From NCBI GenBank assembly GCA_017480035.1, contig JAFVBJ010000002.1, positions 295,942 through 359,941 on the forward strand: a DNA stretch of 64,000 bases. Direction: 5' to 3'. Below the pieces are notes generated by a model. It was given only the letters and a program-made list of their open reading frames with translations, was not told where the DNA came from and made no database searches. Positions 32,184 to 40,610 of this stretch are shown here, piece after piece. The stretch comes from Candidatus Saccharimonadota bacterium (lineage in GTDB: Bacteria > Patescibacteriota > Saccharimonadia > Saccharimonadales > Saccharimonadaceae). Every line of letters begins with the position of its first letter. The stretch's first letter is position 1. The translations under genes and the position numbers were made by a program.

Positions 32184-32846
32184 TTATTTATTGGTAGCGT
32201 TAATCGTTTTTGTGCATTTTTCTCCGCCAAGTATATAATCACTTGGGCAGCTATATTCCTTTTTATGCAGCGGGTAACATTCATATTTATCGGCTGTCCC
32301 CATGAATCCAGTCATATGAATCATAGTCTCACCGCTTGGACATTTATGCTCTTTATTAACTTCATACCCCTCATCAAATTTTATACACATATTATTGACA
32401 CTTTCATGCATTCCCGACGGGCAACCATATTTTGCATTGATAGTCTCAACACATTTCGTGCCGTTTAGTTGATATCCGTTAGGACATGAGTATGTCGGTT
32501 TTGGCGTGACTGTTGAATTTGAATTAGTGCTAGGGGCTGACTTACTATTCTTATTATCTTTATTATTGCTTTGGTTGGCACTCTTACCGGTTTTTTCGTC
32601 TTCCCTTTTCTCTTCCGGTTTATTCTCTTCGACTTCATTATCCTCCGTTTCTCCATCGGACTTTCCGTCAGTCTCCTTAGTTTTTTCCGTGTTTTCCTCT
32701 ACTAGATTAGATTCTGCATCATTTTCAGTTTCTTTTGTTTCTTCTTTAGGTCGATTAATCACAAAAAGCGCTCCGAGTATCAATAAAAGTACAAAAATAA
32801 TAGCTCCAACAGCGATAGCTTTATTTTTATTCTTACTTATTTTCAT
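32184..32846 (-). CDS. anchored surface protein with Cys-rich repeats, 220 aa
   Basis: A basic N-terminus and one transmembrane segment (AIAVGAIIFVLLLILGALFVI, about residues 10-30) are followed by an 80-residue low-complexity Glu/Lys/Asn/Ser/Thr linker and then at least three repeats of the form CPxGYxLxGxKC (CPNGYQLNGTKC, CPSGMHESVNNMC, CPSDYILGGEKC), plus a longer fourth unit. The spacing suggests small disulphide-bonded modules on a stalk. Family not recognised; adhesion to a host cell is a guess. It lies between tuf and rpsJ with its own promoter. The second ATG is used because the first overlaps the -10 box. Confidence 0.72.
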   Translation of the reverse strand: MKISKNKNKAIAVGAIIFVLLLILGALFVINRPKEETKETENDAESNLVEENTEKTKETDGKSDGETEDNEVEENKPEEKREDEKTGKSANQSNNKDNKNSKSAPSTNSNSTVTPKPTYSCPNGYQLNGTKCVETINAKYGCPSGMHESVNNMCIKFDEGYEVNKEHKCPSGETMIHMTGFMGTADKYECYPLHKKEYSCPSDYILGGEKCTKTINATNK

Positions 32847-32880
32847 AGCCCATCTTTTTATCATTATACCACGCCAAACA

Positions 32881-32910
32881 AAAAGGCAGCCACCGAGATG
32901 GCTGCCTTTT
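32881..32910 (-). terminator. terminator of tuf
   Basis: The stem AAAAGGCAGCCA / TGGCTGCCTTTT is followed by a T on the minus strand, 18 nt after the tuf stop. Confidence 0.93.
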
Positions 32911-32927
32911 AGAAGTTATTACTTCAC

Positions 32928-34112
32928 TTATTTAATGATTGATGTAATAACACCTGAACCAACTGTTCTACCACCTTCACGGATAGCGAAACGGTCGTTG
33001 TTGTTCATAGCGATTGGAGCAAGGAGTTTGACCTTGAAGGTTACTGTATCGCCAGGCATGACGATTTCCTTGTCTGCTGGAAGTTCGACTTCACCAGTAA
33101 CATCGGTGGTACGGAAGTAGAACTGTGGTTTGTAACCCTTTGAGAATGGAGTGTGGCGTCCGCCTTCCTCTTTCTTAAGGATGTAGACTTGGCCTTCGAA
33201 TTCAGTGTGTGGGGTGATTGAGCCAGGAGCTGCAATAACTTGACCACGTTCGATTTGATCACGCTCGATACCACGGAGGAGAAGACCGGCGTTATCGCCA
33301 GCTTGACCTTGGTCGAGAGTTTTGTGGAATGCTTCGATACCAGTAACAACTGATTTTTGAGTGTCGCGGAGACCGACGATTTCAACTTCGTCGTTCAATT
33401 TAACGACACCTTGTTCAATACGACCGGTTGCAACAGTACCACGACCTTTGATTGAGAAGACATCCTCAATTGGCATAAGGAATGGTTTTGCAAGATCGTG
33501 TTCAGGGATATCAAAGTATTCATCCATAGCTTTGACGAGATCCATGATAGCTTGTTCGTTTTCTGGATCACCTTCGAGAGCCTTGGTTGCTGAGCCTTTG
33601 ATGATTGGAGCGTTGTCGCCATCGAAGCCGTACTTGTTAAGAAGTTCACGGACATCCATTTCAACGAGCTCAACGAGTTCTGGATCAGCGAGGTCCATCT
33701 TGTTAAGGAAGACGATGATTTTTGGAACGTTAACTTGGTGAGCAAGAAGAACGTGTTCACGAGTTTGTGGCAAAGGACCATCGTTTGCAGCAACAACGAG
33801 GATAGCACCATCGATTTGTGCAGCACCGGTAATCATGTTTTTGATGTAATCTGCGTGGCCCGGCATATCAACGTGTGCGTAGTGGCGCTTTTCAGATTCA
33901 TACTCTTGGTGTGAAGTTGCGATAGTAATACCGCGAGCTTTTTCCTCTGGAGCGTTATCAATTTGGTCGTAGGCGACTGCTTTGTTAACGTCTGAAGGGA
34001 GTTTCTTTGCGAGAACGTTTGTAATCGCAGCGGTAAGGGTAGTCTTACCGTGGTCAACGTGGCCCATAGTACCAACGTTAATGTGTGGTTTTGAACGGTC
34101 GAAATCAGCCAT
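32928..34112 (-). CDS. tuf: elongation factor Tu
   Basis: GTPase that delivers aminoacyl-tRNA to the ribosome, 394 aa. G1 GHVDHGKTT (residues 17-25), switch I with [13 protein letters not shown]3 DMPGHADY, G4 NKMD and G5 GSATKAL are all present, as are domains 2 and 3 ending GSGVITSII. The ribosome site AAAGGAG precedes the ATG; TTTACA-17-TAAAAT lies further upstream. Although next to fusA, the two are separated by a terminator and have separate promoters. Confidence 0.98.
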   Translation of the reverse strand: MADFDRSKPHINVGTMGHVDHGKTTLTAAITNVLAKKLPSDVNKAVAYDQIDNAPEEKARGITIATSHQEYESEKRHYAHVDMPGHADYIKNMITGAAQIDGAILVVAANDGPLPQTREHVLLAHQVNVPKIIVFLNKMDLADPELVELVEMDVRELLNKYGFDGDNAPIIKGSATKALEGDPENEQAIMDLVKAMDEYFDIPEHDLAKPFLMPIEDVFSIKGRGTVATGRIEQGVVKLNDEVEIVGLRDTQKSVVTGIEAFHKTLDQGQAGDNAGLLLRGIERDQIERGQVIAAPGSITPHTEFEGQVYILKKEEGGRHTPFSKGYKPQFYFRTTDVTGEVELPADKEIVMPGDTVTFKVKLLAPIAMNNNDRFAIREGGRTVGSGVITSIIK

Positions 34113-34238
34113 TCTTAGTTTTCTCCTTTATTATTATTTGTCAAGCGAGCACTAATATTAAACCAGCCCGCAAGACCTGATACGTATTATTTTACTCTAT
34201 TTTTCTAGGTTTGTAAAGAGAAAAAGACGTTTTTACAT

Positions 34239-34269
34239 AAAAAATAGCCCCTTTCGAGGCTATTTTTGT
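34239..34269 (-). terminator. terminator of fusA
   Basis: The stem AAAATAGCC / GGCTATTTT with a T-run on the minus strand lies just after the distal TAA of the fusA frame (34273-34275), not after the internal TAG. Confidence 0.9.
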
Positions 34270-34272
34270 TTG

Positions 34273-34356
34273 TTATTCTTTTGAGGCGCGTTTTTCTATG
34301 ATTTCTTGTGCTACGTTTGGTGGTACTTCTTCGTAACCAAAGAGCTCCATTGTCTA
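34273..34356 (-). other. in-frame TAG and retained EF-G C-terminal codons
   Basis: After TAG at 34354-34356 the same frame continues for 26 sense codons reading TMELFGYEEVPPNVAQEIIE and then KRASKE, followed by TAA at 34273-34275. This matches the usual EF-G end, in which GRA-S/A-Tyr-TMEF precedes the terminal helix, so TAG stands exactly where Tyr is expected. Confidence 0.88.
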
Positions 34357-36372
34357 AGCAGCACGACCTTGGGTCATACCACGGAGATCACCAGTGTAAC
34401 CAAAGAGGTTTGCGAGTGGACAGAAAGCTTTGATAAGCTTTGCACCGCCTTGGAGATCTTCCATTTCATCGATACGGCCACGGCGAGAGTTAATATCGCC
34501 GATGACGTCACCCATGAAGTCTTCTGGAGTGGTAATTTCAAGTTTCATGACTGGTTCAAGAAGAACTGGGTTAGCTTTCTTGATACCTTCGCGAGTTGCG
34601 AGAGCACCTGCGAGGGTGAAGGCGAGCTCGGAAGAGTCGACATCGTGATAAGAACCATCATAGAGGGTTGCTTTAACATCAACTACTGGATAGCCAGCGA
34701 TAACACCACCAGCGAGAGTGTCTTCGACACCTTTTTGAACTGGTTTGCGATATTCTTGTGGGACAACACCACCTTTAATCTGGTCGATGAATTCAAAGCC
34801 TTTACCTGCTTCGTTTGGCTCAAATTTAATCCAAACGTCACCGTATTGACCACGACCACCAGATTGTTTGATGTGCTTACCTTGTGCTTCGGCAGTGCCG
34901 CGGATTGTTTCACGGTAGGCAACTTGTGGAGCACCGGTGTTAGCTTCGACACCATGTTCACGCTTCAAACGATCGATAATGATTTCAAGGTGAAGCTCGC
35001 CCATACCTGAAATAATGGTTTGGCCAGTTTCTTCATCGGTGTGAACACGGAAGGTTGGGTCTTCTTCAGCCATCTTTGAGAGACCGATACCCATTTTTTC
35101 CTGGTCTGCTTTAGTCTTTGGTTCAACTGCGATAGAGACAGGTGGTTCTGGGAATTCGATTGACTCGAGGTGAATTGGATGTGCTGGATCACAAAGAGTT
35201 GTACCAGTTACAGTATCCTTAAGACCGACAACTGCCGCGATGTCACCAGCAGTAACTTCGTCGATATCATCACGCTTATCAGCGAACATACGGACGATAC
35301 GACCAACACGTTCCTTGTTTCCGGTTGTTGCATTAAGAACGTATGAACCAGATTTAAGGACACCAGCATAAACACGGATGAAGATAAGCTTACCAACGAA
35401 TGGGTCGGTTGCAATCTTGAAGGCGAGAGCGGTGAGTGGTTCAGAGTCGGCAGCTTTACGGACGATTTGGTCGCCAGTCTTTGGATCGGTACCAACAGTT
35501 TGACCTTGGTCACGGTCAAGTGGAGATGGGAGATAGTCGGTCATGAGGTCGAGAACTTTCTCAACAATCACACCACGACCATCACCACCGGTGACGAGGA
35601 AGAAATCGCCATCGAGGACGCGTTTTCTAAGAGCAGCTTTAAGTTCGATTTCAGTGATAGCTTCTTCGCCTTGGCTGAAATATTTCTCCATGAGAGCTTC
35701 ATCAGCTTGGACAGCTTCTTCAACAAGCATTGAACGATAGTTCTTAGCTTTTTCGAGCATATCTGCAGGGATTTCGCCAACAGTAAGTTCGTGGTCAGCA
35801 TAGTCTTTGTAAGTGTAAGCTTTCATGTCGATGAGGTCGACAACACCACAGATGTCTTTTTCAAATCCGATTGGGAGATGAATTGCAAAAGCATTCTTCG
35901 AAAGACGCTTGTGAATCGATTCGAGGGATTTATAGAAATCACCACCGATTTGGTTGATTTTGTTAACAAAACAAATGCGCGGAACACCATATTTGGTAGC
36001 TTGGCGCCAGACTGTTTCAGATTGTGCTTCAACACCCATCTTACCATCGAAGACGACAACTGCGCCGTCGAGGACACGGAGCGAACGCTCGACTTCAGCG
36101 GTGAAATCGATGTGGCCCGGGGTATCGATAATGTTAATTTGATGACCTTTCCAGTAAGCGGTAACAGCAGCGGAAGTAATCGTGATACCACGTTCCTTCT
36201 CCTGTTCCATCCAGTCGGTCGTTGCACCACCGGTATCGCCCTTAACAAGGTCGATTTTGTGTTTCAAACCGGTGCGGTAAAGAATCGCCTCAGAGGTCGT
36301 CGTTTTGCCGGCGTCGATGTGAGCGATAATACCGATATTGCGGAACTTTGCAAGATCCTTAACTTCAGACAT
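34354..36372 (-). CDS. fusA: elongation factor G, interrupted by a TAG near the 3' end
   Basis: Translocase GTPase. G1 [11 protein letters not shown]3 DTPGHIDF, G4 NKIN, and domains 2-5 are present. The open frame gives 672 aa and stops at TAG after GMTQGRAA; bacterial EF-G is normally about 690-705 aa. Reading through gives 699 aa with an intact conserved C-terminus and ends next to the gene's terminator. Possible explanations are a real nonsense mutation, stop readthrough, a suppressor tRNA, or a base error in the sequence. TAG is used as a normal stop elsewhere here (for example the RluB-type gene). AAGGA precedes the ATG. Confidence 0.95.
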   Translation of the reverse strand: MSEVKDLAKFRNIGIIAHIDAGKTTTSEAILYRTGLKHKIDLVKGDTGGATTDWMEQEKERGITITSAAVTAYWKGHQINIIDTPGHIDFTAEVERSLRVLDGAVVVFDGKMGVEAQSETVWRQATKYGVPRICFVNKINQIGGDFYKSLESIHKRLSKNAFAIHLPIGFEKDICGVVDLIDMKAYTYKDYADHELTVGEIPADMLEKAKNYRSMLVEEAVQADEALMEKYFSQGEEAITEIELKAALRKRVLDGDFFLVTGGDGRGVIVEKVLDLMTDYLPSPLDRDQGQTVGTDPKTGDQIVRKAADSEPLTALAFKIATDPFVGKLIFIRVYAGVLKSGSYVLNATTGNKERVGRIVRMFADKRDDIDEVTAGDIAAVVGLKDTVTGTTLCDPAHPIHLESIEFPEPPVSIAVEPKTKADQEKMGIGLSKMAEEDPTFRVHTDEETGQTIISGMGELHLEIIIDRLKREHGVEANTGAPQVAYRETIRGTAEAQGKHIKQSGGRGQYGDVWIKFEPNEAGKGFEFIDQIKGGVVPQEYRKPVQKGVEDTLAGGVIAGYPVVDVKATLYDGSYHDVDSSELAFTLAGALATREGIKKANPVLLEPVMKLEITTPEDFMGDVIGDINSRRGRIDEMEDLQGGAKLIKAFCPLANLFGYTGDLRGMTQGRAA

Positions 36373-36524
36373 ATTTATCCTTTATTATTTAATATTATTT
36401 GTCTTATCATGAGCTTCGCGACTGCCCACGATTCCCTTTCGTGTATTTATTGCTCCACACAAAAAGATTAAGACCTTAGGGAAATTTTAGCATATTTTGG
36501 GCTGTCGTTCAAGAGTTTTTGAAT

Positions 36525-36555
36525 TAAAAAATCCCCCAGTAAACACTGGGGGGTG
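36525..36555 (-). terminator. terminator of the 129-aa orphan gene
   Basis: The stem CCCCCAGT-AAAC-ACTGGGGG is followed by ATTTTTT on the minus strand. Confidence 0.93.
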
Positions 36556-36572
36556 CGCAGGAAGATTAGTTA

Positions 36573-36962
36573 TTAGACATCTAGAACATGGTGGATTCGT
36601 TCTTTGGGGTCATTTCTCTCGTAAGAGTTGGTTGAACAAGGAACGATACGGCAAGTCGTGCCTCTGTCGTCTCTGTCCCATGTCTCTAAATAGACAATTT
36701 CAACTTCTCCACGGCCTTTGCTGGGTTTTTGGTCGAGAATACGAGCCAAATCTTTCGTTGTACGGCCGGAATCTACGATTCTTTTGAATTCCGCATCGGA
36801 AACCACGTAGTAAATTCCGAGTTCATATTCTGGGAGCAAAGTTCCTCCCATCGGCATCAGCTCGACGAAATTTCCTTCACTATTATAACAGCGAATCATT
36901 TCACTAGTACGATTGTATACCAAGCGGGTTTCAAAACCCTTTGAGTTCTGTTTTTGTTGCAT
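36573..36962 (-). CDS. hypothetical orphan protein, 129 aa
   Basis: Not recognised. It is a soluble protein without signal peptide, mixed alpha/beta in character, with a basic N-terminus and three Cys (IRCYN, TTCRIVPC). The start at 36962 (MQQKQNSKG) is chosen because GGGAGGGG lies 5 nt upstream; the longer frame has no ribosome site. It has a strong promoter (TTGACT-17-TATAAT at 37041-37069), a leader of about 70 nt with a GC-rich hairpin, and its own terminator. This is the same architecture as the other orphan genes. Confidence 0.66.
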   Translation of the reverse strand: MQQKQNSKGFETRLVYNRTSEMIRCYNSEGNFVELMPMGGTLLPEYELGIYYVVSDAEFKRIVDSGRTTKDLARILDQKPSKGRGEVEIVYLETWDRDDRGTTCRIVPCSTNSYERNDPKERIHHVLDV

Positions 36963-37009
36963 AGAGCCCCTCCCTTCTAAGCGATAGTAAAACCTGCGCG
37001 AAAAGTACA

Positions 37010-37031
37010 AAGCTCGCCACCACGCGAGCCT
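37010..37031 (-). promoter_or_regulatory. leader hairpin of the 129-aa gene
   Basis: A perfect 6-bp stem (GCTCGC / GCGAGC, six-base loop) lies early in the transcript. It could act as a 5' stabiliser or end gatB read-through; there is no long T-run. Confidence 0.45.
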
Positions 37032-37040
37032 TATACTTCT

Positions 37041-37069
37041 ATTATATCACACTTAAGCTTAAAAGTCAA
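37041..37069 (-). promoter_or_regulatory. promoter of the 129-aa orphan gene
   Basis: TTGACT, a 17-nt spacer and TATAAT followed by AGAAGTA on the minus strand, starting 2 nt after the gatB stop codon. Confidence 0.8.
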
Positions 37070-37070
37070 T

Positions 37071-38477
37071 CTATTTTAACTTCTGACGGAGAATTTGCTG
37101 TGCAGAAGACGGGTTAGCTTTGCCTTTTGAGACTTTCATGACTTGTCCGACGAGGAAACCGATGACTTTTTCTTGACCAGCTTTAAAATCCTCTTGGGCT
37201 TGCTTCGTCGCAGGGTCTGCAAGGACTTCGTCGACAATTTTTTCGAGCTCACCAAGGTCATTTTCTTGGATGACTCCGAGTTCTTTGGCAATAGTTTTTG
37301 TATCACGTTTACTCATCTCTGGGTCAAAGAATTTCAAGAAGACTTCCTTGGCGCCAGTCGAGGAAAGTTCGCCTTTTTCGGTCATTTCGGCGAGGTCGTC
37401 GAGTTGTTTAGCGGTCGGAAGATCATTGAGATATTCAGCGGATTTTTCTTCGGCGAGAAGAACGGAAGCAAACCAGTTTGAAACGCGTTTCGCATCTTCT
37501 ATTTCGGCGAGTTTTTTCATTAGTGGTGGGTAGTCGAGCAAGACTTCGAGCGTGTCGTCAGCGATTTTGCCAGTGAATTTCTCTTTGTAATCTTTTGGCA
37601 TAAGTGGGAGTTTTTTCGATTCTTCATCAATAAATTCTTGGTTCAAGTTGATTGGCGGAAGGTCAGGCTCTGGCATGTAGCGATAATCTTTTGCTTCTTC
37701 CTTCGAGCGCTGACCGGTTGTCTCGCCGGTTGCATCGTTCCAACCACGAGTTTCTTGGATGACTCTTTCACCTTTGTCGAGCAATTTGCTTTGGCGTTTG
37801 ATTTCATATTCGACAGCACGTTCGACTGATTTGAAACTGTTTAGGTTTTTTACTTCGGCACGAGTACCGAGTTCTTTGGCGCCTTCCTCAGCGAGTGAAA
37901 CGTTCACATCAAAACGCATATTGCCATTATAGAGGTCACCATTCGTCACTTCAGCATAGCACATCGCGCGCCAGAGAGCTTTACAATAATCATGGGCGTC
38001 TTTTGCGGAATGGATGTCTGGCATACTAACAATTTCGATGAGTGGTGTGTCAACGCGATTTAAATCGACGAGTGAATAAGTCGAAAAATGCGTGAGTTTT
38101 CCGGCGTCACCCTCGAGATGAGCGTGTTCGATACGGATTTTCTTGCCATCTGGAAGCTCGATGTAACCAGCGCCGATGATTGGATGATAGAATTGGGTAA
38201 TTTGATAGCCCTTCGGGGAATCTGGGTAGAAATAGTGCTTGCGGTCGAAACGCGAAGAAGCGTTGATTTCACAATTCATAGCGCGACCGGCGCGGATGGC
38301 AAATTTAATAGCTTCACCGTTCAAGCGCGGAAGCATACCTGGGAGAGCGTAGTCGACTGGCGAGACACAAGAATTTGGCTCTTTGCCGCGCGCATCATTG
38401 TCGACTTCGGAAAAAAGCTTGGTCTTTGTACTGAGTTGGACATGGCATTCAATGCCGATAGTTGGATAGTATTTCAT
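37071..38477 (-). CDS. gatB: Asp-tRNA(Asn)/Glu-tRNA(Gln) amidotransferase subunit B
   Basis: The tRNA-binding and kinase-like subunit that phosphorylates and amidates mischarged Glu-tRNA(Gln) or Asp-tRNA(Asn); 468 aa. Diagnostic stretches are GIECHVQLSTKTKLFS, YPDSPKGYQITQFYHPI, IEHAHLEGDAGK, DLNRVDTPLIEIVS and DYRYMPEPDLPP, plus the C-terminal GatB/YqeY helical domain. It is the last gene of gatC-gatA-(HEPN-like)-gatB, with a GGAG ribosome site; the intervening 138-aa gene stops where gatB begins. Confidence 0.97.
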   Translation of the reverse strand: MKYYPTIGIECHVQLSTKTKLFSEVDNDARGKEPNSCVSPVDYALPGMLPRLNGEAIKFAIRAGRAMNCEINASSRFDRKHYFYPDSPKGYQITQFYHPIIGAGYIELPDGKKIRIEHAHLEGDAGKLTHFSTYSLVDLNRVDTPLIEIVSMPDIHSAKDAHDYCKALWRAMCYAEVTNGDLYNGNMRFDVNVSLAEEGAKELGTRAEVKNLNSFKSVERAVEYEIKRQSKLLDKGERVIQETRGWNDATGETTGQRSKEEAKDYRYMPEPDLPPINLNQEFIDEESKKLPLMPKDYKEKFTGKIADDTLEVLLDYPPLMKKLAEIEDAKRVSNWFASVLLAEEKSAEYLNDLPTAKQLDDLAEMTEKGELSSTGAKEVFLKFFDPEMSKRDTKTIAKELGVIQENDLGELEKIVDEVLADPATKQAQEDFKAGQEKVIGFLVGQVMKVSKGKANPSSAQQILRQKLK

Positions 38478-38893
38478 TAGATTGCTCCTAAATCTTTTAA
38501 TGCTTGGCGATAAGCTTTTAAGGCGTGGGCGGCCTTGTTATAGTCGATTTTGAAATTGCGTTCGTGGGCGATAGCGTTTCGCATCTTGTGAGCGTACCAG
38601 ACGGAGTTATTTGAACTGAATTTATTGCTGGCGGCTTTCATGCGTTCTCCCATAGTTTTTCCAGGCATACCCATTTCCATTAAGGCTTTGTCGAGGAGTT
38701 TGTCGGCTTCGATGACGCTAGCATTAAAACTCAGTTCGTTATCTTTTGTTAGGCTATTTTCAATTGCGAGAAAATCGGCTTGATATTCTTCCCTGTCAAA
38801 TTCATAGACTTTATTGCCGGTGACAGAGATTGCGATAAAAACCAAAATGCCGATAAAGATAATCGCAAAAATCAAAAGTACGACGGATGGCAT
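38477..38893 (-). CDS. single-pass membrane protein with HEPN-like RNxxxH motif, 138 aa
   Basis: One N-terminal transmembrane segment (VVLLIFAIIFIGILVFIAISV, residues 4-24) is followed by a helical cytoplasmic domain ending in WYAHKMRNAIAHERNFKIDY. RNAIAH fits the R-x4-H signature of HEPN-fold proteins, some of which are RNases. Similar WxAHKxRNxIAH proteins are, from memory, common as hypotheticals in CPR genomes. The gene lies inside the gatCAB operon and shares its start and stop bases with its neighbours, so it is co-expressed. The link to tRNA is inference. Confidence 0.7.
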   Translation of the reverse strand: MPSVVLLIFAIIFIGILVFIAISVTGNKVYEFDREEYQADFLAIENSLTKDNELSFNASVIEADKLLDKALMEMGMPGKTMGERMKAASNKFSSNNSVWYAHKMRNAIAHERNFKIDYNKAAHALKAYRQALKDLGAI

Positions 38894-40272
38894 TATTTAT
38901 CCTCCTCGAGAATTTTAGCAAATTTCAAGAGGTTTTTATCGCTTCTTCGCGGGCCAACAATTTGGAGGCCAAGCGGGAGACCAGTTTCGGTCGTGCCGGC
39001 TGGGACTGCAAGACTTGGTACGCCAGCGAGGTTGATTGGGACACTCATAACATCTTCGAGATACATCGAAACTGGGTCGTTCACTTTTTCGCCGAGCCTA
39101 AAAGCAGGGTTCGGCGAGACTGGAGTCAAGATATAATCGACTTTCTCGAAAGCGTTTTTATATTCTTCGATAATTTTAGTGCGAGCTTTTTGAGCTTTTA
39201 AGTAATATGCATCGTAGAAACCGCTCGAAAGAACGAAATTGCCAATCATAATGCGGCGTTTATTTTCGCTCATAAAACCTTCGTTTCTGGACTTGCTAAA
39301 AATTTCACCGAGGTCTTTAGCATTGTCACTGCGATAGCCATAGCGGATGCCGTCGTGACGTGAGAGGTTTGAGCTGACTTCAGCTGGGACGATAATGTAA
39401 TAAACCGCAAGAGCGTATTTTAAGGTTGGCATCGAGAGTTCAACGATTTCGTAGCCTTTCTGTTTCAGAAATTCAACTTTTTTCGCAAGAGCGTTACGGA
39501 TATTCTCGTCAACTTTGTCGTTATCGAAATCTTTAATAATGCCAATTTTCTTAACTTCTTTTTCTTCGGTTTCATTATAATAATCAGGCAAAGTTGTCAT
39601 ATCGTTCGAATCTTGGCCAGCGCAAATTTCCATGAGAAGATTCATATCTTCAGTATTTTTTGTAAAGAAACCAATACAGTCGGTCGAGCTCGCCATAGCA
39701 ACAACACCATAGCGCGAGATAGTGCCGTAAGTCGGCTTGAAACCATAAACACCGTTGAATGAGGCTGGTTGGCGAATCGAACCACCAGTATCGGTGCCAG
39801 TTGCAAACGGAACAATGTCGAGCGCGACCGCGACGGCAGAACCGCCGCTTGAACCACCAGCAACACGTTCGTCGTCTTTGGCGTTTTTGGTTGGGCCAAA
39901 ATAAGAGTTTTCGGTCGAAGAACCATGCGCAAAAGAATCCATGTTGGTACGACCAATCATGATAGCACCTTCCTCTTCAAGTTTTTTCACAGTCGTGGAA
40001 TCGATTGGAGAATGAAATGGTTCGAGAATGAGCGAGCTGGCAGTAGTATTCCCTTCTTTTGAGAGGAAATTGTCTTTCAAAGCGTACGGAACGCCAGCAA
40101 GACGACCGACTTTTTCGCCTTTTGCAATTTTTTTATCAATTTCTTCAGCCTTTTTTAGAGCGTTTTCCTCATTTAGAGAGACAAAAATATGTTTATCTTC
40201 ATATTTTTTCGCTTTTTCGAGCGCCTCTTTAACGAGCGAGACGGCGGATGTGTTCTTATCTGCAATTTTCAT
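38893..40272 (-). CDS. gatA: Asp-tRNA(Asn)/Glu-tRNA(Gln) amidotransferase subunit A
   Basis: Amidase-signature subunit releasing ammonia from glutamine, 459 aa. The catalytic Lys is in GVPYALKDNF, the cis-Ser and Ser nucleophile are in RVAGGSSGGSAVAVA and TGTDTGGSIRQPASF, and the C-terminal LAGVPSLAVPAGTT is typical. Slightly shorter than the usual 475-490 aa. It follows gatC by 3 nt. The presence of GatCAB implies that Gln-tRNA and/or Asn-tRNA is made by the indirect route, as in most CPR bacteria. Confidence 0.97.
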   Translation of the reverse strand: MKIADKNTSAVSLVKEALEKAKKYEDKHIFVSLNEENALKKAEEIDKKIAKGEKVGRLAGVPYALKDNFLSKEGNTTASSLILEPFHSPIDSTTVKKLEEEGAIMIGRTNMDSFAHGSSTENSYFGPTKNAKDDERVAGGSSGGSAVAVALDIVPFATGTDTGGSIRQPASFNGVYGFKPTYGTISRYGVVAMASSTDCIGFFTKNTEDMNLLMEICAGQDSNDMTTLPDYYNETEEKEVKKIGIIKDFDNDKVDENIRNALAKKVEFLKQKGYEIVELSMPTLKYALAVYYIIVPAEVSSNLSRHDGIRYGYRSDNAKDLGEIFSKSRNEGFMSENKRRIMIGNFVLSSGFYDAYYLKAQKARTKIIEEYKNAFEKVDYILTPVSPNPAFRLGEKVNDPVSMYLEDVMSVPINLAGVPSLAVPAGTTETGLPLGLQIVGPRRSDKNLLKFAKILEEDK

Positions 40273-40275
40273 ATC

Positions 40276-40563
40276 TTATAGCACCTTCGGAACTTTAATT
40301 TGATTTTCCTCTGACTCTTTTGTCAGAGCAAGGAGGTCTTCGCGAGTCGCTTCCTGCTCTTTAATTTCATCGTCGCGCCAGATATTTTCCATCTCAAAAA
40401 CTTGGTAGGTCGGCTCGACACCGTCGGTATCAAGCTCATTTAGTTCTGAGATATAGCTAATAATGTTTTCAAGATCATTGCCGAGACTGTCGATTTCTTT
40501 GTCGCTCATCGAAAAATTCGACAAATCTGCCAAATGCAAAATATCCTCGCGTTTTATTTTCAT
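40276..40563 (-). CDS. gatC: Asp-tRNA(Asn)/Glu-tRNA(Gln) amidotransferase subunit C
   Basis: Small stabilising subunit of the GatCAB complex, 95 aa. The N-terminal helix DILHLADLSNFSMSDKEIDSL and the ISELNELDTDGVEPTYQV stretch (consensus LxxVDTxGVEPxxHV) are typical, followed by the RDDE-like WRDDEI. It heads the operon, with AAGGAG 12 nt before the ATG and TATAAT at 40585-40590 on the minus strand. Length is normal. Confidence 0.95.
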   Translation of the reverse strand: MKIKREDILHLADLSNFSMSDKEIDSLGNDLENIISYISELNELDTDGVEPTYQVFEMENIWRDDEIKEQEATREDLLALTKESEENQIKVPKVL

Positions 40564-40610
40564 GAAAAAATTCTCCTTAAAAATATTATAACATATTTAA
40601 AGAGAAGTTT

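Noticed and set aside
34354..36372. General UAG recoding (UAG = amino acid) to explain the fusA internal stop
   Set aside because: At least the RluB-type gene (58642-58644) and the IPSTGP protein gene end in UAG at the expected place, so UAG works as a stop in this genome.
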